Assembly: GCA_041397775.1 (NCBI GenBank)
Contig: JAWKWB010000004.1
Location: 124,001 to 188,000, forward strand
DNA: 64,000 nt
Direction: 5' to 3'
DNA from: Ga0077555 sp041397775
GTDB taxonomy: Bacteria > Pseudomonadota > Alphaproteobacteria > Rhizobiales > Hyphomicrobiaceae
The stretch's first letter is position 1. Each line of letters opens with the position of its first letter. Of the stretch, positions 27,481 through 36,616 are shown piece after piece. The notes under the pieces were generated by a model that was given only the letters and a program-made list of their open reading frames with translations, made no database searches and was not told where the DNA came from. The translations under genes and the position numbers were made by a program.

Positions 27481-28170
27481 TCACCGAGCCTACGTGGGTG
27501 AAAGAATGACGGTTGAGGACCGTCACGGCAACAGCCTCTCCCTGGAGGCCTGGGGTGGCTTTCACGTCCGAAGGACGCCATTTGGCGGGGAACTCCACCG
27601 ACTGAGGCAACAGGAGGCCGTCCGGATCATTTCCGCGCCGTTCGGCAGGGCCGAGTCCACCACCGCGCTCCAAACGCCTGAGCAGACGCCAGAAGCGTTA
27701 CCATCCGCCCCGGCCGTTCTGGAGGCGACGCCCGAAGTCCAGGAGGCATTTGATGAAGCGACCAGCCGGTTCACCACCGACAAGCGGGGACAGGGCGATT
27801 TTGGGTTTTGAACGGCAACGCCGCACTCCATGTCCTCAGGTGACCGCACACTGGCGGGGCGAGCAGCGCAGCGGCGAAGGTCACTCCTCATCCCATCCTG
27901 CAAGTTCTAGTCTCCATCCTGCTGCCATGCTAGGCAGTTGTGGACCTAAGGTTGCCCGTCTCACCTTCTTCTTCACAAAATCGCGTCCAGGCCGACGCTG
28001 TGGAGAAAGTTATCCCCGTCTTCTCCAAATGGGCGATCTTTTCCTGGCGGCGCGTCGAGACGGCAACCAAGCGGTCCAAACGCATGGTTCGCCCGGTCCA
28101 AACGGGCGACGGCCTCGACGGTCGCCAGAGAAGGAGCCTCAGATAACTGCGGAAGATCAAACCGATCAGT
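27481..28170. other. Gene-poor stretch
   Basis: No gene is well supported. A plus-strand frame of 102 codons (ATG at 27503) has a weak ribosome site and odd composition; minus-strand frames overlap it. The sequence may be decayed island DNA. Confidence 0.35.
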
Positions 28171-28620
28171 TCAAGGCCTTTTGACGCGGCACGACAACCG
28201 CACAGCCAGTTGAACAACAAGCTGGCGATCACGGCCATCGGTCAAGGCCCGGAAATGATCCAACAATGCCTCCTCGTCGCGTGTGTCCGCAGCCTCAGAG
28301 TCTTCGCCGCCGCTCGCGAATGGAACGACATTGGTCGCGGCTGGAGGCCGTCCAGAGACTTGTTTGTCCTGAAAGAAATAGCTGACCGGTGCATCGAGAA
28401 TTCGTGCGAAGTCCATCAAGCGTGACGCTGGAACGCGATTTTCTCCGTGCTCATATTTCTCAAGTTGACGTCGAGAAATTCCAGCGCGAGAAGCCACGTC
28501 ACTTTCGGTGAGACCCAGTACCTCACGTCGCAACTTCAGGCATTTGCCGATATTTCTATCAACCGAATTCGCTTTGCGCGCTGGCGCACGCTCAATTGAC
28601 CCTTTGCCGTCGTTTGACAC
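28171..28620 (-). CDS. XRE-family HTH transcription regulator
   Basis: A 149-residue regulator. The HTH_3 domain (about residues 25-80) shows KLRREVLGLTESDVASRAG, SRRQLEKYEHGENRVPASRL and LMDFARILDAPVSYFF, the standard XRE pattern. A linker and C-terminal helix (EALLDHFRALTDGRDRQLVV) follow, similar to SinR/HipB-type regulators of alphaproteobacteria. It is divergent from the gene at 28795 across a 174-bp gap and probably controls it. The regulated process is unknown. Confidence 0.8.
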   Translation of the reverse strand: MSNDGKGSIERAPARKANSVDRNIGKCLKLRREVLGLTESDVASRAGISRRQLEKYEHGENRVPASRLMDFARILDAPVSYFFQDKQVSGRPPAATNVVPFASGGEDSEAADTRDEEALLDHFRALTDGRDRQLVVQLAVRLSCRVKRP

Positions 28621-28794
28621 CCTGCAGCCTTCCCCTGTTCACGGAACGCTTGTTCCAGGATGTCCCTCCTCCCCGAAACCTGTGTGCGCCTTGTAGACAA
28701 CCTGTGCTCAGCCTCTGCAACCGGAATTACCCAGTTGATGCGACCCAGGGTAGCCGTCTTCAGTTCTCCTTGCAAATGTTCAAAGGAGACTGAC

Positions 28795-29610
28795 ATGACG
28801 GTTTTGCCTTCCCCTTCCCTGTTGGTTCCCGAAGCCCCGTTGGCGGCACCCAACAGCGCACCGTGGCGCTTCCTGACCCAGCTCAACCTCCGGCACGGTC
28901 CCGTCAATGATATCGCGCGATTTCTCCTGGCTGCCGAACGCCACGTCAGATCGCTGGGAATTCGTCTCGAATTCGGCACTTTCGAGGAGTTGCTCGGGAC
29001 CAACAGAGCCAACAGCAGCACATGGCGCCCTCTCGTTCCGGTCCTTGACCACCGACATGCCGACTTGCGATCCGACAACGCCTTCTGCATTCTAGGGCGC
29101 GACGCTACGGGGCGCGTGGTTGCTACGCAGGCCGCGCGCCTTCTCGACATGAGCACCTCGACGCTCAAAGATGAAGCCGAGTCGCTGCGAATGTTCTATG
29201 GCGCAAACCCGCCAGACGATTTTGCGTGTCTGCTCTCTGCGCCGTCGGCATCCAAGATCACAGGCAAGATCACGTACTCCGGCGGGGTTTGGTATGCGAA
29301 GCCCTTCCGTGGCCACGGCCTTTCGGCGATATTGCCGCGTATGTGTCGACTATTGGCGTTGGCCCGCTGGAACAGTGATTTCGCCCTCTCTTTCGTCGAG
29401 GATATCCTGATACGAAAAGGACTTCCGGCTCGCTACGGCTACCCCAGATCGGAGCCGCATTTCATGATCACCGACCATCGGCTGGGCGATTGTGTATTCT
29501 TCGGTGGGCTGATTTGGATAAGCCACCAGGAGACACTCAAGGACCTATCGCTCCAACTCACCGAACCCCAGCCCGAGATCAATACTGTCCCGAAGTTGAG
29601 ATGCGCTTAG
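28795..29610 (+). CDS. Hypothetical protein with GNAT-like region
   Basis: A 271-residue protein. The ATG at 28795 follows AAGGAGA. The middle has VWYAKPFRGHGLSAILPRM, reminiscent of the GNAT 'RGxGLG' acyl-CoA loop, preceded by beta-strand-like CILGRDATGRVVATQAARL. Overall layout recalls acyltransferase-like or LuxI-distant proteins, but the match is weak and the LuxI Arg/Trp/Phe signature is not seen. Controlled probably by the divergent XRE regulator. It is convergent with the 29.5-kb gene and overlaps it at the 3' end (29545-29610). Confidence 0.5.
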   Translation: MTVLPSPSLLVPEAPLAAPNSAPWRFLTQLNLRHGPVNDIARFLLAAERHVRSLGIRLEFGTFEELLGTNRANSSTWRPLVPVLDHRHADLRSDNAFCILGRDATGRVVATQAARLLDMSTSTLKDEAESLRMFYGANPPDDFACLLSAPSASKITGKITYSGGVWYAKPFRGHGLSAILPRMCRLLALARWNSDFALSFVEDILIRKGLPARYGYPRSEPHFMITDHRLGDCVFFGGLIWISHQETLKDLSLQLTEPQPEINTVPKLRCA

Positions 29611-30405
29611 TGCGATGCGCACCCCATCCTTGCGCTGTGCCGTCATGATCATACGATCATATCGCACACGAACGGTGGGGTGCCTTACAACCGAAAAGAG
29701 CGCGTCGACTTCCCCAAACCAGACATCATCTTTGAGCATCAGCGTCCGGACAGTCTCCGATATCCACTTGCCATATTTCAAATCCGGATGGTCGTCGAAC
29801 CCCAGACCTATGGCCCGGTCACGAAAACTCGTCAGAATATGCGCGTAACGTCGTCCCATCGCGGTCAATATCGGCCTGGATCGCTCTTCTCGCGCCTCCA
29901 CAAGGGTGAATCGCCCCTCGAACAATTCCTCCAAGACCTTCACTGCCATCTCCGGAGGCTTCAACAAAAGGCCAGCTTCGCGAACCCGTTCAAATTGCCC
30001 CGCAAATGGTGAGCTTTTCTGGGAAACACGCCGCTGGCGGAAGCATGCAGGACCCCGTCGGCCAGAGGCTTGTTCCAGTCGTTCAACGATATTCGGGATG
30101 CCCGCGACAAAGATGCTCGATGCTTCATCTTCTAAGAAAAACAACTGTGCCCGACCAAGTGCGAGGCTGTTCAGAAAATATCCTAAGCCAACAATGGCTT
30201 GCCGCGAGACAAGGCCTGGCCTCGCGCGAATCTGCGCACTTGCCCCCACACGCTGCACGCTTATCCAGCCAAGTGACCCTACGCAGAATGCGCACAAGTC
30301 AGTCAAGGAGAGATCGGACGCAAAATAGCGCTGCAACTCCGGCGTGTTAGCTTCCCAGACGCCACCCTTCCGATCGACCAAGAATGTCTCACCCCGTGAG
30401 AACAT
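29545..30405 (-). CDS. Hypothetical protein
   Basis: A 286-residue protein from the ATG at 30405 (MFSRGETFLVDRKGGVWEA). It has a mixed fold with MAVKVLEELFEGRFTLVEAR and YAHILTSFRDRAIGLGFDDH. I do not recognise the family. The next upstream gene ends eight bases before this start, so they form an operon. Its 3' end overlaps that of the convergent gene by 66 bp. Confidence 0.5.
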   Translation of the reverse strand: MFSRGETFLVDRKGGVWEANTPELQRYFASDLSLTDLCAFCVGSLGWISVQRVGASAQIRARPGLVSRQAIVGLGYFLNSLALGRAQLFFLEDEASSIFVAGIPNIVERLEQASGRRGPACFRQRRVSQKSSPFAGQFERVREAGLLLKPPEMAVKVLEELFEGRFTLVEAREERSRPILTAMGRRYAHILTSFRDRAIGLGFDDHPDLKYGKWISETVRTLMLKDDVWFGEVDALFSVVRHPTVRVRYDRMIMTAQRKDGVRIALSASQLRDSIDLGLGFGELER

Positions 30406-30413
30406 GGCAGGTT

Positions 30414-30824
30414 CTATCGGTGAGAAAGCAAGCGAAGCAGGTCCCGGTAATGCGACTTGGCTAGTTCTGTTGTGGAGTCGACCTCGTTCGGCAACAACCA
30501 CAAGAGCCCCCGGGCCTTAATGGTTGCATCTTCCAACGTCGTTGCCTCTATGCTCGCCATGTCCTGGCAAAGTCGATGTAATTTATCGACGAGTTCCCCA
30601 TGACTTTCCTCCACTGCCACCTCTATGGCCGGATCGAGCGATCCCGTTGACCTCTGCTCCAAAGCCCATCGCTCCAAATCGCCAAGCTCACGAGAGTACC
30701 TATCAAAGGCAGCCGCGATGGACCTAAGGCTGCTTTTGTGCTCGACATCAGGTGCATGCCAATCCACGTCATTCTTCGAAACACCAATAAAATTGGTCAA
30801 TTTTTTATCACATCGCCCATTCAT
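30414..30824 (-). CDS. Hypothetical helical protein
   Basis: A 136-residue protein from the ATG at 30824 (MNGRCDKKLTNFIGVSK), with a GGGGGAGAG ribosome site. It is mainly helical (SIAAAFDRYSRELGDLERWA; VDKLHRLCQDMASIEATTLE). It resembles the small helical proteins of unknown function often encoded next to XRE-controlled loci. It precedes the 286-residue protein by eight bases. Confidence 0.5.
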   Translation of the reverse strand: MNGRCDKKLTNFIGVSKNDVDWHAPDVEHKSSLRSIAAAFDRYSRELGDLERWALEQRSTGSLDPAIEVAVEESHGELVDKLHRLCQDMASIEATTLEDATIKARGLLWLLPNEVDSTTELAKSHYRDLLRLLSHR

Positions 30825-31123
30825 CACTCGCTCTCCCCCGCATAGCAGCACGACCACAATGCACATCCTAGGTAGCAACTAGGAAAACTTTCCGTCAACA
30901 ACTTTGTAGACCATGATGCGTCCCAGGCAAGGGTCTTTCAACGCTGGGGTAAGACGTCCCTCGCGCCGTGGCGCTGCCGATTTGAGTACCTCAATTGAAT
31001 GGCGAATAGGAGCCTATCGGCCCTATTTGGGGGTTGAGCCAAGATTTTCGCTCTGAGCCGTCTTATTGTCTGCCAACAGATTATAATGGCAATGAACTTC
31101 AGTCTTTGGCGATCAACCTGAAC

Positions 31124-31298
31124 AGTTTCGGGCTTCACGCCATCCGCTCAGGTGTTCCCCCTCAATCTCGTACACAATTGGCTCGGCCATGCCAGCCTCA
31201 CCACCACGGCCATCTACCTGCAAGCCGTTGGCTCCGAGGAGCGGGCGTTTGCGGCGCGGATGTGGGGCCAGAGGCACGCACCCACGCACCCAGTGTAA
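31124..31298 (+). pseudogene. Tyrosine recombinase (integrase) C-terminal remnant
   Basis: Translation gives SFGLHAIRSGVP and, after a one-base shift in the C-run at 31157-31161, LNLVHNWLGHASLTTTAIYL, then a stop at 31298. The 'WLGHAxLTTTxIY' block is the C-terminal part of phage-type tyrosine integrases with the catalytic His and Tyr. Only this piece remains; the catalytic N-terminal half is gone. It is a relic of a mobile element that once integrated here. Confidence 0.7.
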
Positions 31299-31388
31299 TC
31301 GGACGCACTGGAGTTCTGGGATGGTTCCTGCCTGCCAGTTCGTCGACGGAAACACAACCAGTGCACGGCCTGACCTCAATCCCCGCAG

Positions 31389-31619
31389 TCACGAGAGCCG
31401 CGCATAGCCGCGTCGTTGCTTCCGGTCGATGCAGGCCCGGGCGGCATGGATGGCATCCTCGACCACTATGAACTCCTTCTCGCGGATGGTGCCGCCTTGG
31501 CCGATCCGACCCCATTCCCGCACGACGGACTAGGTGCCGAATAGCGTTGGTACAACGGCGACGATGTAGAAGCGCGCCAAGCCTTTGATGGCGTCGATTC
31601 TCTCCAGATGGCACTTCAT
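31389..31619 (-). pseudogene. WGR-domain gene with internal stop
   Basis: Reading the minus strand from the ATG at 31619 gives MKCHLERIDAIKGLARFYIV AVVPTLFGT, then TAG at 31530-31532, then SVVREWGRIGQGGTIR and HAARACIDRKQRRGY, ending at 31389. The WGR signature (WGRIG, and RRGY at the end) is plain. The family usually has Trp at the position of the stop, so TGG to TAG explains it. The start overlaps the stop of the resolvase gene (ATGA). WGR proteins often bind nucleic acids. Confidence 0.7.
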
Positions 31620-32188
31620 GCTGACCGCTCCAGCGCCCGCCAGAGCGTGGCGCGATGGACGCCAAGCTCATCGGCCAAGGCGCGTTTGTCCAGGAGTGGA
31701 TCGGCAGCCAGGCGGGCGCGGACGCCAGCGAGGGTGGTGGGGGAAAGTTTCGGCTTGCGTCCGCCTTTCCGGCCACGCGCCTTGGCTGCTGCAAGGCCGG
31801 CTCGTGTTCGTTCGGCAATCAACTCCCGCTCGAACTCCGCCAATGCGGCGAAGATGCCGAAGATCAGCTTGCCGGAGGCTGTCGACGTGTCGATGTTGGC
31901 CCCCTGCCCCGTGAGCACCCGGAACCCGATGCGACGCTCGACCAGGTCCTGCACGGTGGTCACCAAATGCCGGAGGCTGCGGCCGAGGCGGTCGAGCTTC
32001 CACACCACCAGCACGTCCCCTTCGCGCAGCGCACGAAGACACGCTTCAAGACCAGGACGGTCGTCGCGTTTGCCGGAGGCCTTGTCCAGGTAGATGTTCC
32101 GCTCATCCACCCCGGCCGCGATCAGGGCATCCCGTTGCAGATCGGTGGACTGGTCGGCGGTGGACACGCGCATGTAGCCAATGAACAT
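31616..32188 (-). CDS. tnpR: Serine recombinase, Tn3-type resolvase
   Basis: A 190-residue resolvase. The N-terminal catalytic domain has IGYMRVSTADQ (catalytic Ser), VVWKLDRLGRSLRHL and LIFGIFAALAEFERELIAERTR, ending with the HTH region DKRALADELGVHRATLWRAL. The motifs look intact. It shares start-stop overlap with the WGR pseudogene. Such resolvases recombine res sites of Tn3-family elements or invert DNA. No tnpA is present nearby. Confidence 0.9.
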   Translation of the reverse strand: MFIGYMRVSTADQSTDLQRDALIAAGVDERNIYLDKASGKRDDRPGLEACLRALREGDVLVVWKLDRLGRSLRHLVTTVQDLVERRIGFRVLTGQGANIDTSTASGKLIFGIFAALAEFERELIAERTRAGLAAAKARGRKGGRKPKLSPTTLAGVRARLAADPLLDKRALADELGVHRATLWRALERSA

Positions 32189-32542
32189 GCTGCCATTGAA
32201 TCACGTCCCGCCCAGACTGCCGAGCAAGGTGTCGTCGATAGCGGCACCTATCGTTGCAGAACTGCCGACCACGACCGTTCGCGCGACATGATTTCGCGAC
32301 GACGTTCTGCAACTGACGAGACCGCAGTCGCTCTCGACGAACGCGTTCTGAGTCAGCGTGTTGCAAAAAGGAAGGTTTGCGCGACGGGGGCAAGATCCCA
32401 CAAGCCGACATTGAGATACGTCCAGATGGCAGACGTAGGCCGCAGTATCGTGCGTCCGCTCTTGGAGGCATCGCGAATGTTAGTTTCGCCGCACTTTGCA
32501 GTTGCAGCAAAGCTGTGACCTGAAGGCACCAGCGCTTGTGAC
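32189..32542. promoter_or_regulatory. Gap with inverted repeat, possible resolvase site/promoter
   Basis: A perfect 10-bp inverted repeat (GTTGCAGAAC at about 32253 and GTTCTGCAAC at about 32304) flanks about 40 bp with repeated CGCGAC words. It lies between the resolvase and the three-gene operon. It could be a res-like recombination site or an operator for the operon. No gene is visible. Confidence 0.35.
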
Positions 32543-35500
32543 TTGATCGAATTAGGCTATCCGCAGCGAAGGAGTGATTCGTTGCGGCGCGAAGTCAACC
32601 AAGCTGACCATGTCCTCCGAGCATATCGGTATCAACTCCTGCACGCCCTCCAGGAGTGGATGGATCTGCGCCCCGACCAAGAGCTTCTGCTCGAGATCGA
32701 CGAAGATCATGCCGTCGTGTCGGGTCAGCGCGCGGACAATACGCAGATCAAATTCTCCGACGCTGCGCAAGGAGCACGCGCGGTAAGCCTACGGTCGGCC
32801 GGCGTCGTACAAGCGATCGCGCGCTACTGGGATCAATCGCGTCAAGGCGATGATCCGCGGCCGAACCTCAGATTCTTGACCAACAGCAGGGCCGCGCGGG
32901 AACAGGGGACAACGTTCCCCGACAATACGGCCGGACTGATCTACTGGAAGCAGGCAGCTTCCGGCGCTGATCCTTCTCCCCTTCGCCCCCTGTTAGACGA
33001 GCTCTTCGCGAACACGGCACTTGGAGCGTGGCTTCGATCTAATCCGTCTGATGTCGATCTGCGAACCCGGCTCCTCGGGCGGATAGAGTTTGTGCTCGGT
33101 GCGCCAGACGATATGGCGCTGCGCAGCCATATCCGCGAACGCCTGGGCATGATCTACCTCGGAAAAGGGCACTTCGAGACAGCGGCCGAATCGGGATTGT
33201 CGGTGCTGCTCGATCAGGTGTTTTCGGCAGCCAGCGCGAAGGACCCCACAGCGCGCCGGCTGACAGTTGGCGACCTGCACCGCGCCATCGAGGAAACGAT
33301 CCCGCGCATGGGGGCCTTGACCCAGGCGCAACTCATCCAGCATGCGCGGCCCGAGACGGGCATTGGTGTGACGGCGCTGCAATTGCGATCCGGGCTTTCC
33401 GAGCGCGCAGACACCGTCGCTGGTTTGTTGGCGTCCCTTGACCGCGAAGGCGTCGCGTGGCTCTACGGGCCGAACGGCGTCGGAAAATCGACCCTTGCTA
33501 AGCTGATCGCCAGATCCGAGGGTGGCTCCTGGTTGGTTTGCGATTTTCGACCTTTCCTTGCCGATGCCGATAGTCGTGGCGCCGTTGCGCTCTGGCGCGA
33601 GCTGATGTCGGCGTTGGCGGATGGCGGCTCGCCTGACGGCATCATCCTCGACGATATCTCGGCTCGCGGCATCGACCTGCTGAAGAGTCGGCTAGCCGGA
33701 CTTGCCGTGGCGACCAGAATCCGCGGCGCCAGGATCATCATTACATCGAACCACATTCCGTCGTCGGCGCTCCTGGCAGAAATCGGGGCATCGCCCCGAG
33801 CCGCCGTAGAGGCGCCCTACTTCTCTGTTACGGACGTCCGGGAACTGGTCGAGACAGCCACGCCGCCAAGTGCCGAACTCGTCGAGGGCTGGAGCAATCT
33901 CGTCCATATTTCGACTGCGGGCGGTCATCCCCTTCTAGTAACCGCGAAGATTGCCAATCTGCGGGTGCGAGGATGGCCCAAAGAGGGTTTGCTGGAAGAC
34001 CTCGGTCAGCAGACGAACGAAGGCGTCAAAGGAAGCAAGTTCGAGGCGCGCAAGCGGCTGCTCGAGGAAATCCCATCGAACACATCAGCGCGCGCCGTAC
34101 TCGAGCGGGTCAGCACAGTTTTCCAGGGCTTCGACGATGGACTGGTCCGGGCGCTCAGCTGCGATCCACCTGAGGTCGAGCGGCCCTCGGATGCACTGAC
34201 CCTGCTCAAGGGCACGTGGCTCGAGCCGGTCGCCGGTATCGGCTGGCGCCTGTCACCACTGCTCACGGATCTCGCGGCAGACGTGTCGCCGGAGCAGGCC
34301 AGACGGTGGAGACAGATCGCGGCCGTCTACTGGCTCTCCAAGAAGACGCTGAACGCGCGGACCTTACCGCTTTGTTTTTGGAACGCCTATCTCGGCAAGC
34401 ATCCGGTTGTGTTGCTGAAGGTCACCGAGGCGATCATGACGCTCGAGCCCGGGCAAGTGCAGTCCGCTGCAGCCATGCTCACCCCGCTCACGGCCTTTCA
34501 TACCGACCGTTCGCTGTTTTCAGAGGAGCCGATGACAGCGTGCGGGCTTCGCATGCTGCAAATCCTCGTGGCCGATGCCGTCGAGGATGAGCGCGTGGCA
34601 GGGGCGGCGGCTGCGACTCTCCTTAGTGAGATCGATGCCTTGCCCGACCCTCGGCTTTGCGATCTTGAAACGTCGCTATCGGCAAAGGTGGTCCTCGGTG
34701 TCGAACGCGTGTGGATACCAGCCCGTCTTCAGCTGACCTATCTGCGTCGGCTCAAGGATATGACCGCGCGGGTCATGGCAGGCAGCTTCCCCGACCTCAA
34801 AGTGTCGTTGCAGGGCCTGAATGATGGCCTGCCGGCAGGGGCAGACGCCTGCGGAATGCATCTCGCAAGCGTGTTCATGCGCATGCGAAATTCCAAGCAC
34901 CTCTGCGAAATGATCGATGCACTGGCTGAGCTCAACGAGGATGAACGAGCGTCGCTCATTCGTTCGGTTGAAGCCGTGCTGCAAGACCTCGGTACGTTCG
35001 TTCACAATGCCTGGGCAAATGAGCAGGTGAACGGTGGTGACTTGCAGGCAACCCTTGGTTTCTACAATCGCATGAGGACCCGAGTTGCCAACTGGAATAT
35101 GCCGCATCTCGAAGCCGAACTCGCCATTGCTCAATCGGTGATTTTGGACGAGGGCCTAGAGGATCGCGCGAAATCATTGGAGGTTATCGACGTCGCCATC
35201 GTGAAGTTCGGGACGCTGCCAGCACTGATCCGCCAGAAAAGCAAGGTGCTTCGGCACCAAGGGGCGAACGAAGCGGCAGCCAATGCCTTGATCGAGATCG
35301 AGGATGATATCGCAAAGCTACCGCCCTTCGATCAGGGACTGGCGTTGCGTGACGGTGCCGTGGCTGCTTTCCATGCCAATCGGTTCATCGATGCGCTACG
35401 CCTATTCGGCAAGGCAAGTTCCGTCTTCGCAGCCAAAGGCGGCTCTGAGGCCATGTGCGTTGGCCTGACCGTCGACGAGGCGATGGTGCTATGGGAACTC

Positions 35501-36601
35501 GGCCAAAGGGAGGAGGCGATCCGACGTGCCGGAGATGCTTTGGAGGCCGTGGAGAAGATCAATCCGTCGGCATCACGGCAGAGCCTGCGGGCACACCGCA
35601 TGGCACGTGCGGTCGTGGGGCTCTTCATGCACCTCGTCGAACCGTACCCCAAAGGACCAAGGCCGCCGTTGACGGCGGGCATGGGGTCGGTCCTTGAAGG
35701 CTCGGACGCTCCGGGTCCAGCTGATCTCAAGGAACTCTCAGATAACTGGCGCATCCTTGAGCTCGTTGAATGCGACGCAGGCGTCGATGCAGGCATCGCG
35801 GCACGATCGGCGACCAGACAAGGGAAGTCGCGGCTTGTATCGATCGAGAGCCTTCTCGCCAAGGCGCACTTCGCAAGAGCCCTGGAGGCGGGCGACATCG
35901 ATGGGGCCGTCCGCGCGATCTTGCCGGCCGTATCCCTCGCCCAGCGGTTCAAGGCAACGCTGACATGCGAAGGCGCTGACCGCACCACTCTTGTCAGCGC
36001 AGATGTCGGCAGCCTTGTTCGCTTCGGCGTCGACGATCTGGTATCATTGGGATGGCACGAAGCGCTCCAGGCTGCGCTGGTCGACGTAATGATGGCGCTG
36101 GCACTTCGCGATCGCTGGACGCCGAAAGCGGCGCAGAGGCTTCAGGATTCAGTGCTGCAGCACTGGAAAGACACCAAGTTGCTGAAGCCGCTGCTGGATG
36201 CGGCAAGCGGCGCGCCGCCACCACATGACACTGCCGAGATGCCAATCCTGACAGCGTTCAGCCTAAAAACCATCGCAGACGACAAAGCCTTAAGCCACGC
36301 CGAACGCTTTTCTCGCGATCTCTATTGGCTCTATCAGGCCGCCAACAGCCTCGCCCGTCGCGCGCTCGAGCCCCTGGTGGTGAAGGCGGTGGCTGACGGC
36401 TGGCGCTATGTACTCGATCATCAGCGCTTTTCCCTGTCCATGCCGATGCGCACCGGGCCCGCACTTGCGGCAGCGATCGATGCCATGGAAAAGCAAGGAA
36501 TTCGTGCCATGCCGCAGCTACTGGAAGCAGCAGCGAACGCGGCTAAGCTGGTCGTTCCATCGCAATGGGAGGCGTTCTTGGCGGCTCTTCGCGACGCGTA
36601 A
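32543..36601 (+). CDS. Cap4/DUF4297-like nuclease fused to STAND NTPase
   Basis: A 1352-residue protein. The N-terminus (residues 24-75) has RAYRYQLLHALQEW, LLEIDEDHAVV and NTQIKFS, the E...ED...QxK pattern of PD-(D/E)xK Cap4/DUF4297 nucleases (Glu51, Asp55, Gln68-Lys70). Next comes a STAND-type P-loop NTPase: Walker A GPNGVGKST at 309-317, Walker B GIILDDI at 366-372, sensor-like RIIITSNH. A long helical, TPR-like tail fills about 520-1352. This is the Avs-type layout: target binding by the tail, NTP-driven assembly, DNA cleavage by the nuclease. The TTG at 32543 is used; a TTG at 32582 is possible. First gene of a three-gene operon. Confidence 0.75.
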   Translation: MIELGYPQRRSDSLRREVNQADHVLRAYRYQLLHALQEWMDLRPDQELLLEIDEDHAVVSGQRADNTQIKFSDAAQGARAVSLRSAGVVQAIARYWDQSRQGDDPRPNLRFLTNSRAAREQGTTFPDNTAGLIYWKQAASGADPSPLRPLLDELFANTALGAWLRSNPSDVDLRTRLLGRIEFVLGAPDDMALRSHIRERLGMIYLGKGHFETAAESGLSVLLDQVFSAASAKDPTARRLTVGDLHRAIEETIPRMGALTQAQLIQHARPETGIGVTALQLRSGLSERADTVAGLLASLDREGVAWLYGPNGVGKSTLAKLIARSEGGSWLVCDFRPFLADADSRGAVALWRELMSALADGGSPDGIILDDISARGIDLLKSRLAGLAVATRIRGARIIITSNHIPSSALLAEIGASPRAAVEAPYFSVTDVRELVETATPPSAELVEGWSNLVHISTAGGHPLLVTAKIANLRVRGWPKEGLLEDLGQQTNEGVKGSKFEARKRLLEEIPSNTSARAVLERVSTVFQGFDDGLVRALSCDPPEVERPSDALTLLKGTWLEPVAGIGWRLSPLLTDLAADVSPEQARRWRQIAAVYWLSKKTLNARTLPLCFWNAYLGKHPVVLLKVTEAIMTLEPGQVQSAAAMLTPLTAFHTDRSLFSEEPMTACGLRMLQILVADAVEDERVAGAAAATLLSEIDALPDPRLCDLETSLSAKVVLGVERVWIPARLQLTYLRRLKDMTARVMAGSFPDLKVSLQGLNDGLPAGADACGMHLASVFMRMRNSKHLCEMIDALAELNEDERASLIRSVEAVLQDLGTFVHNAWANEQVNGGDLQATLGFYNRMRTRVANWNMPHLEAELAIAQSVILDEGLEDRAKSLEVIDVAIVKFGTLPALIRQKSKVLRHQGANEAAANALIEIEDDIAKLPPFDQGLALRDGAVAAFHANRFIDALRLFGKASSVFAAKGGSEAMCVGLTVDEAMVLWELGQREEAIRRAGDALEAVEKINPSASRQSLRAHRMARAVVGLFMHLVEPYPKGPRPPLTAGMGSVLEGSDAPGPADLKELSDNWRILELVECDAGVDAGIAARSATRQGKSRLVSIESLLAKAHFARALEAGDIDGAVRAILPAVSLAQRFKATLTCEGADRTTLVSADVGSLVRFGVDDLVSLGWHEALQAALVDVMMALALRDRWTPKAAQRLQDSVLQHWKDTKLLKPLLDAASGAPPPHDTAEMPILTAFSLKTIADDKALSHAERFSRDLYWLYQAANSLARRALEPLVVKAVADGWRYVLDHQRFSLSMPMRTGPALAAAIDAMEKQGIRAMPQLLEAAANAAKLVVPSQWEAFLAALRDA

Positions 36602-36616
36602 TGGGAAAAGTCTTAC

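Noticed and set aside
27494..27811. 105-codon plus-strand frame after the chemoreceptor
   Set aside because: Weak ribosome site, composition unlike a folded protein and overlapping minus-strand frames; not supported.
28795..29610. LuxI-type autoinducer synthase
   Set aside because: General layout is vaguely similar, but the conserved LuxI residues are not seen.
31034..31471. 145-codon plus-strand frame
   Set aside because: Only its first part (LHAIRSGVP) is integrase-like; the remainder is out of frame, so the integrase remnant is listed in its place.
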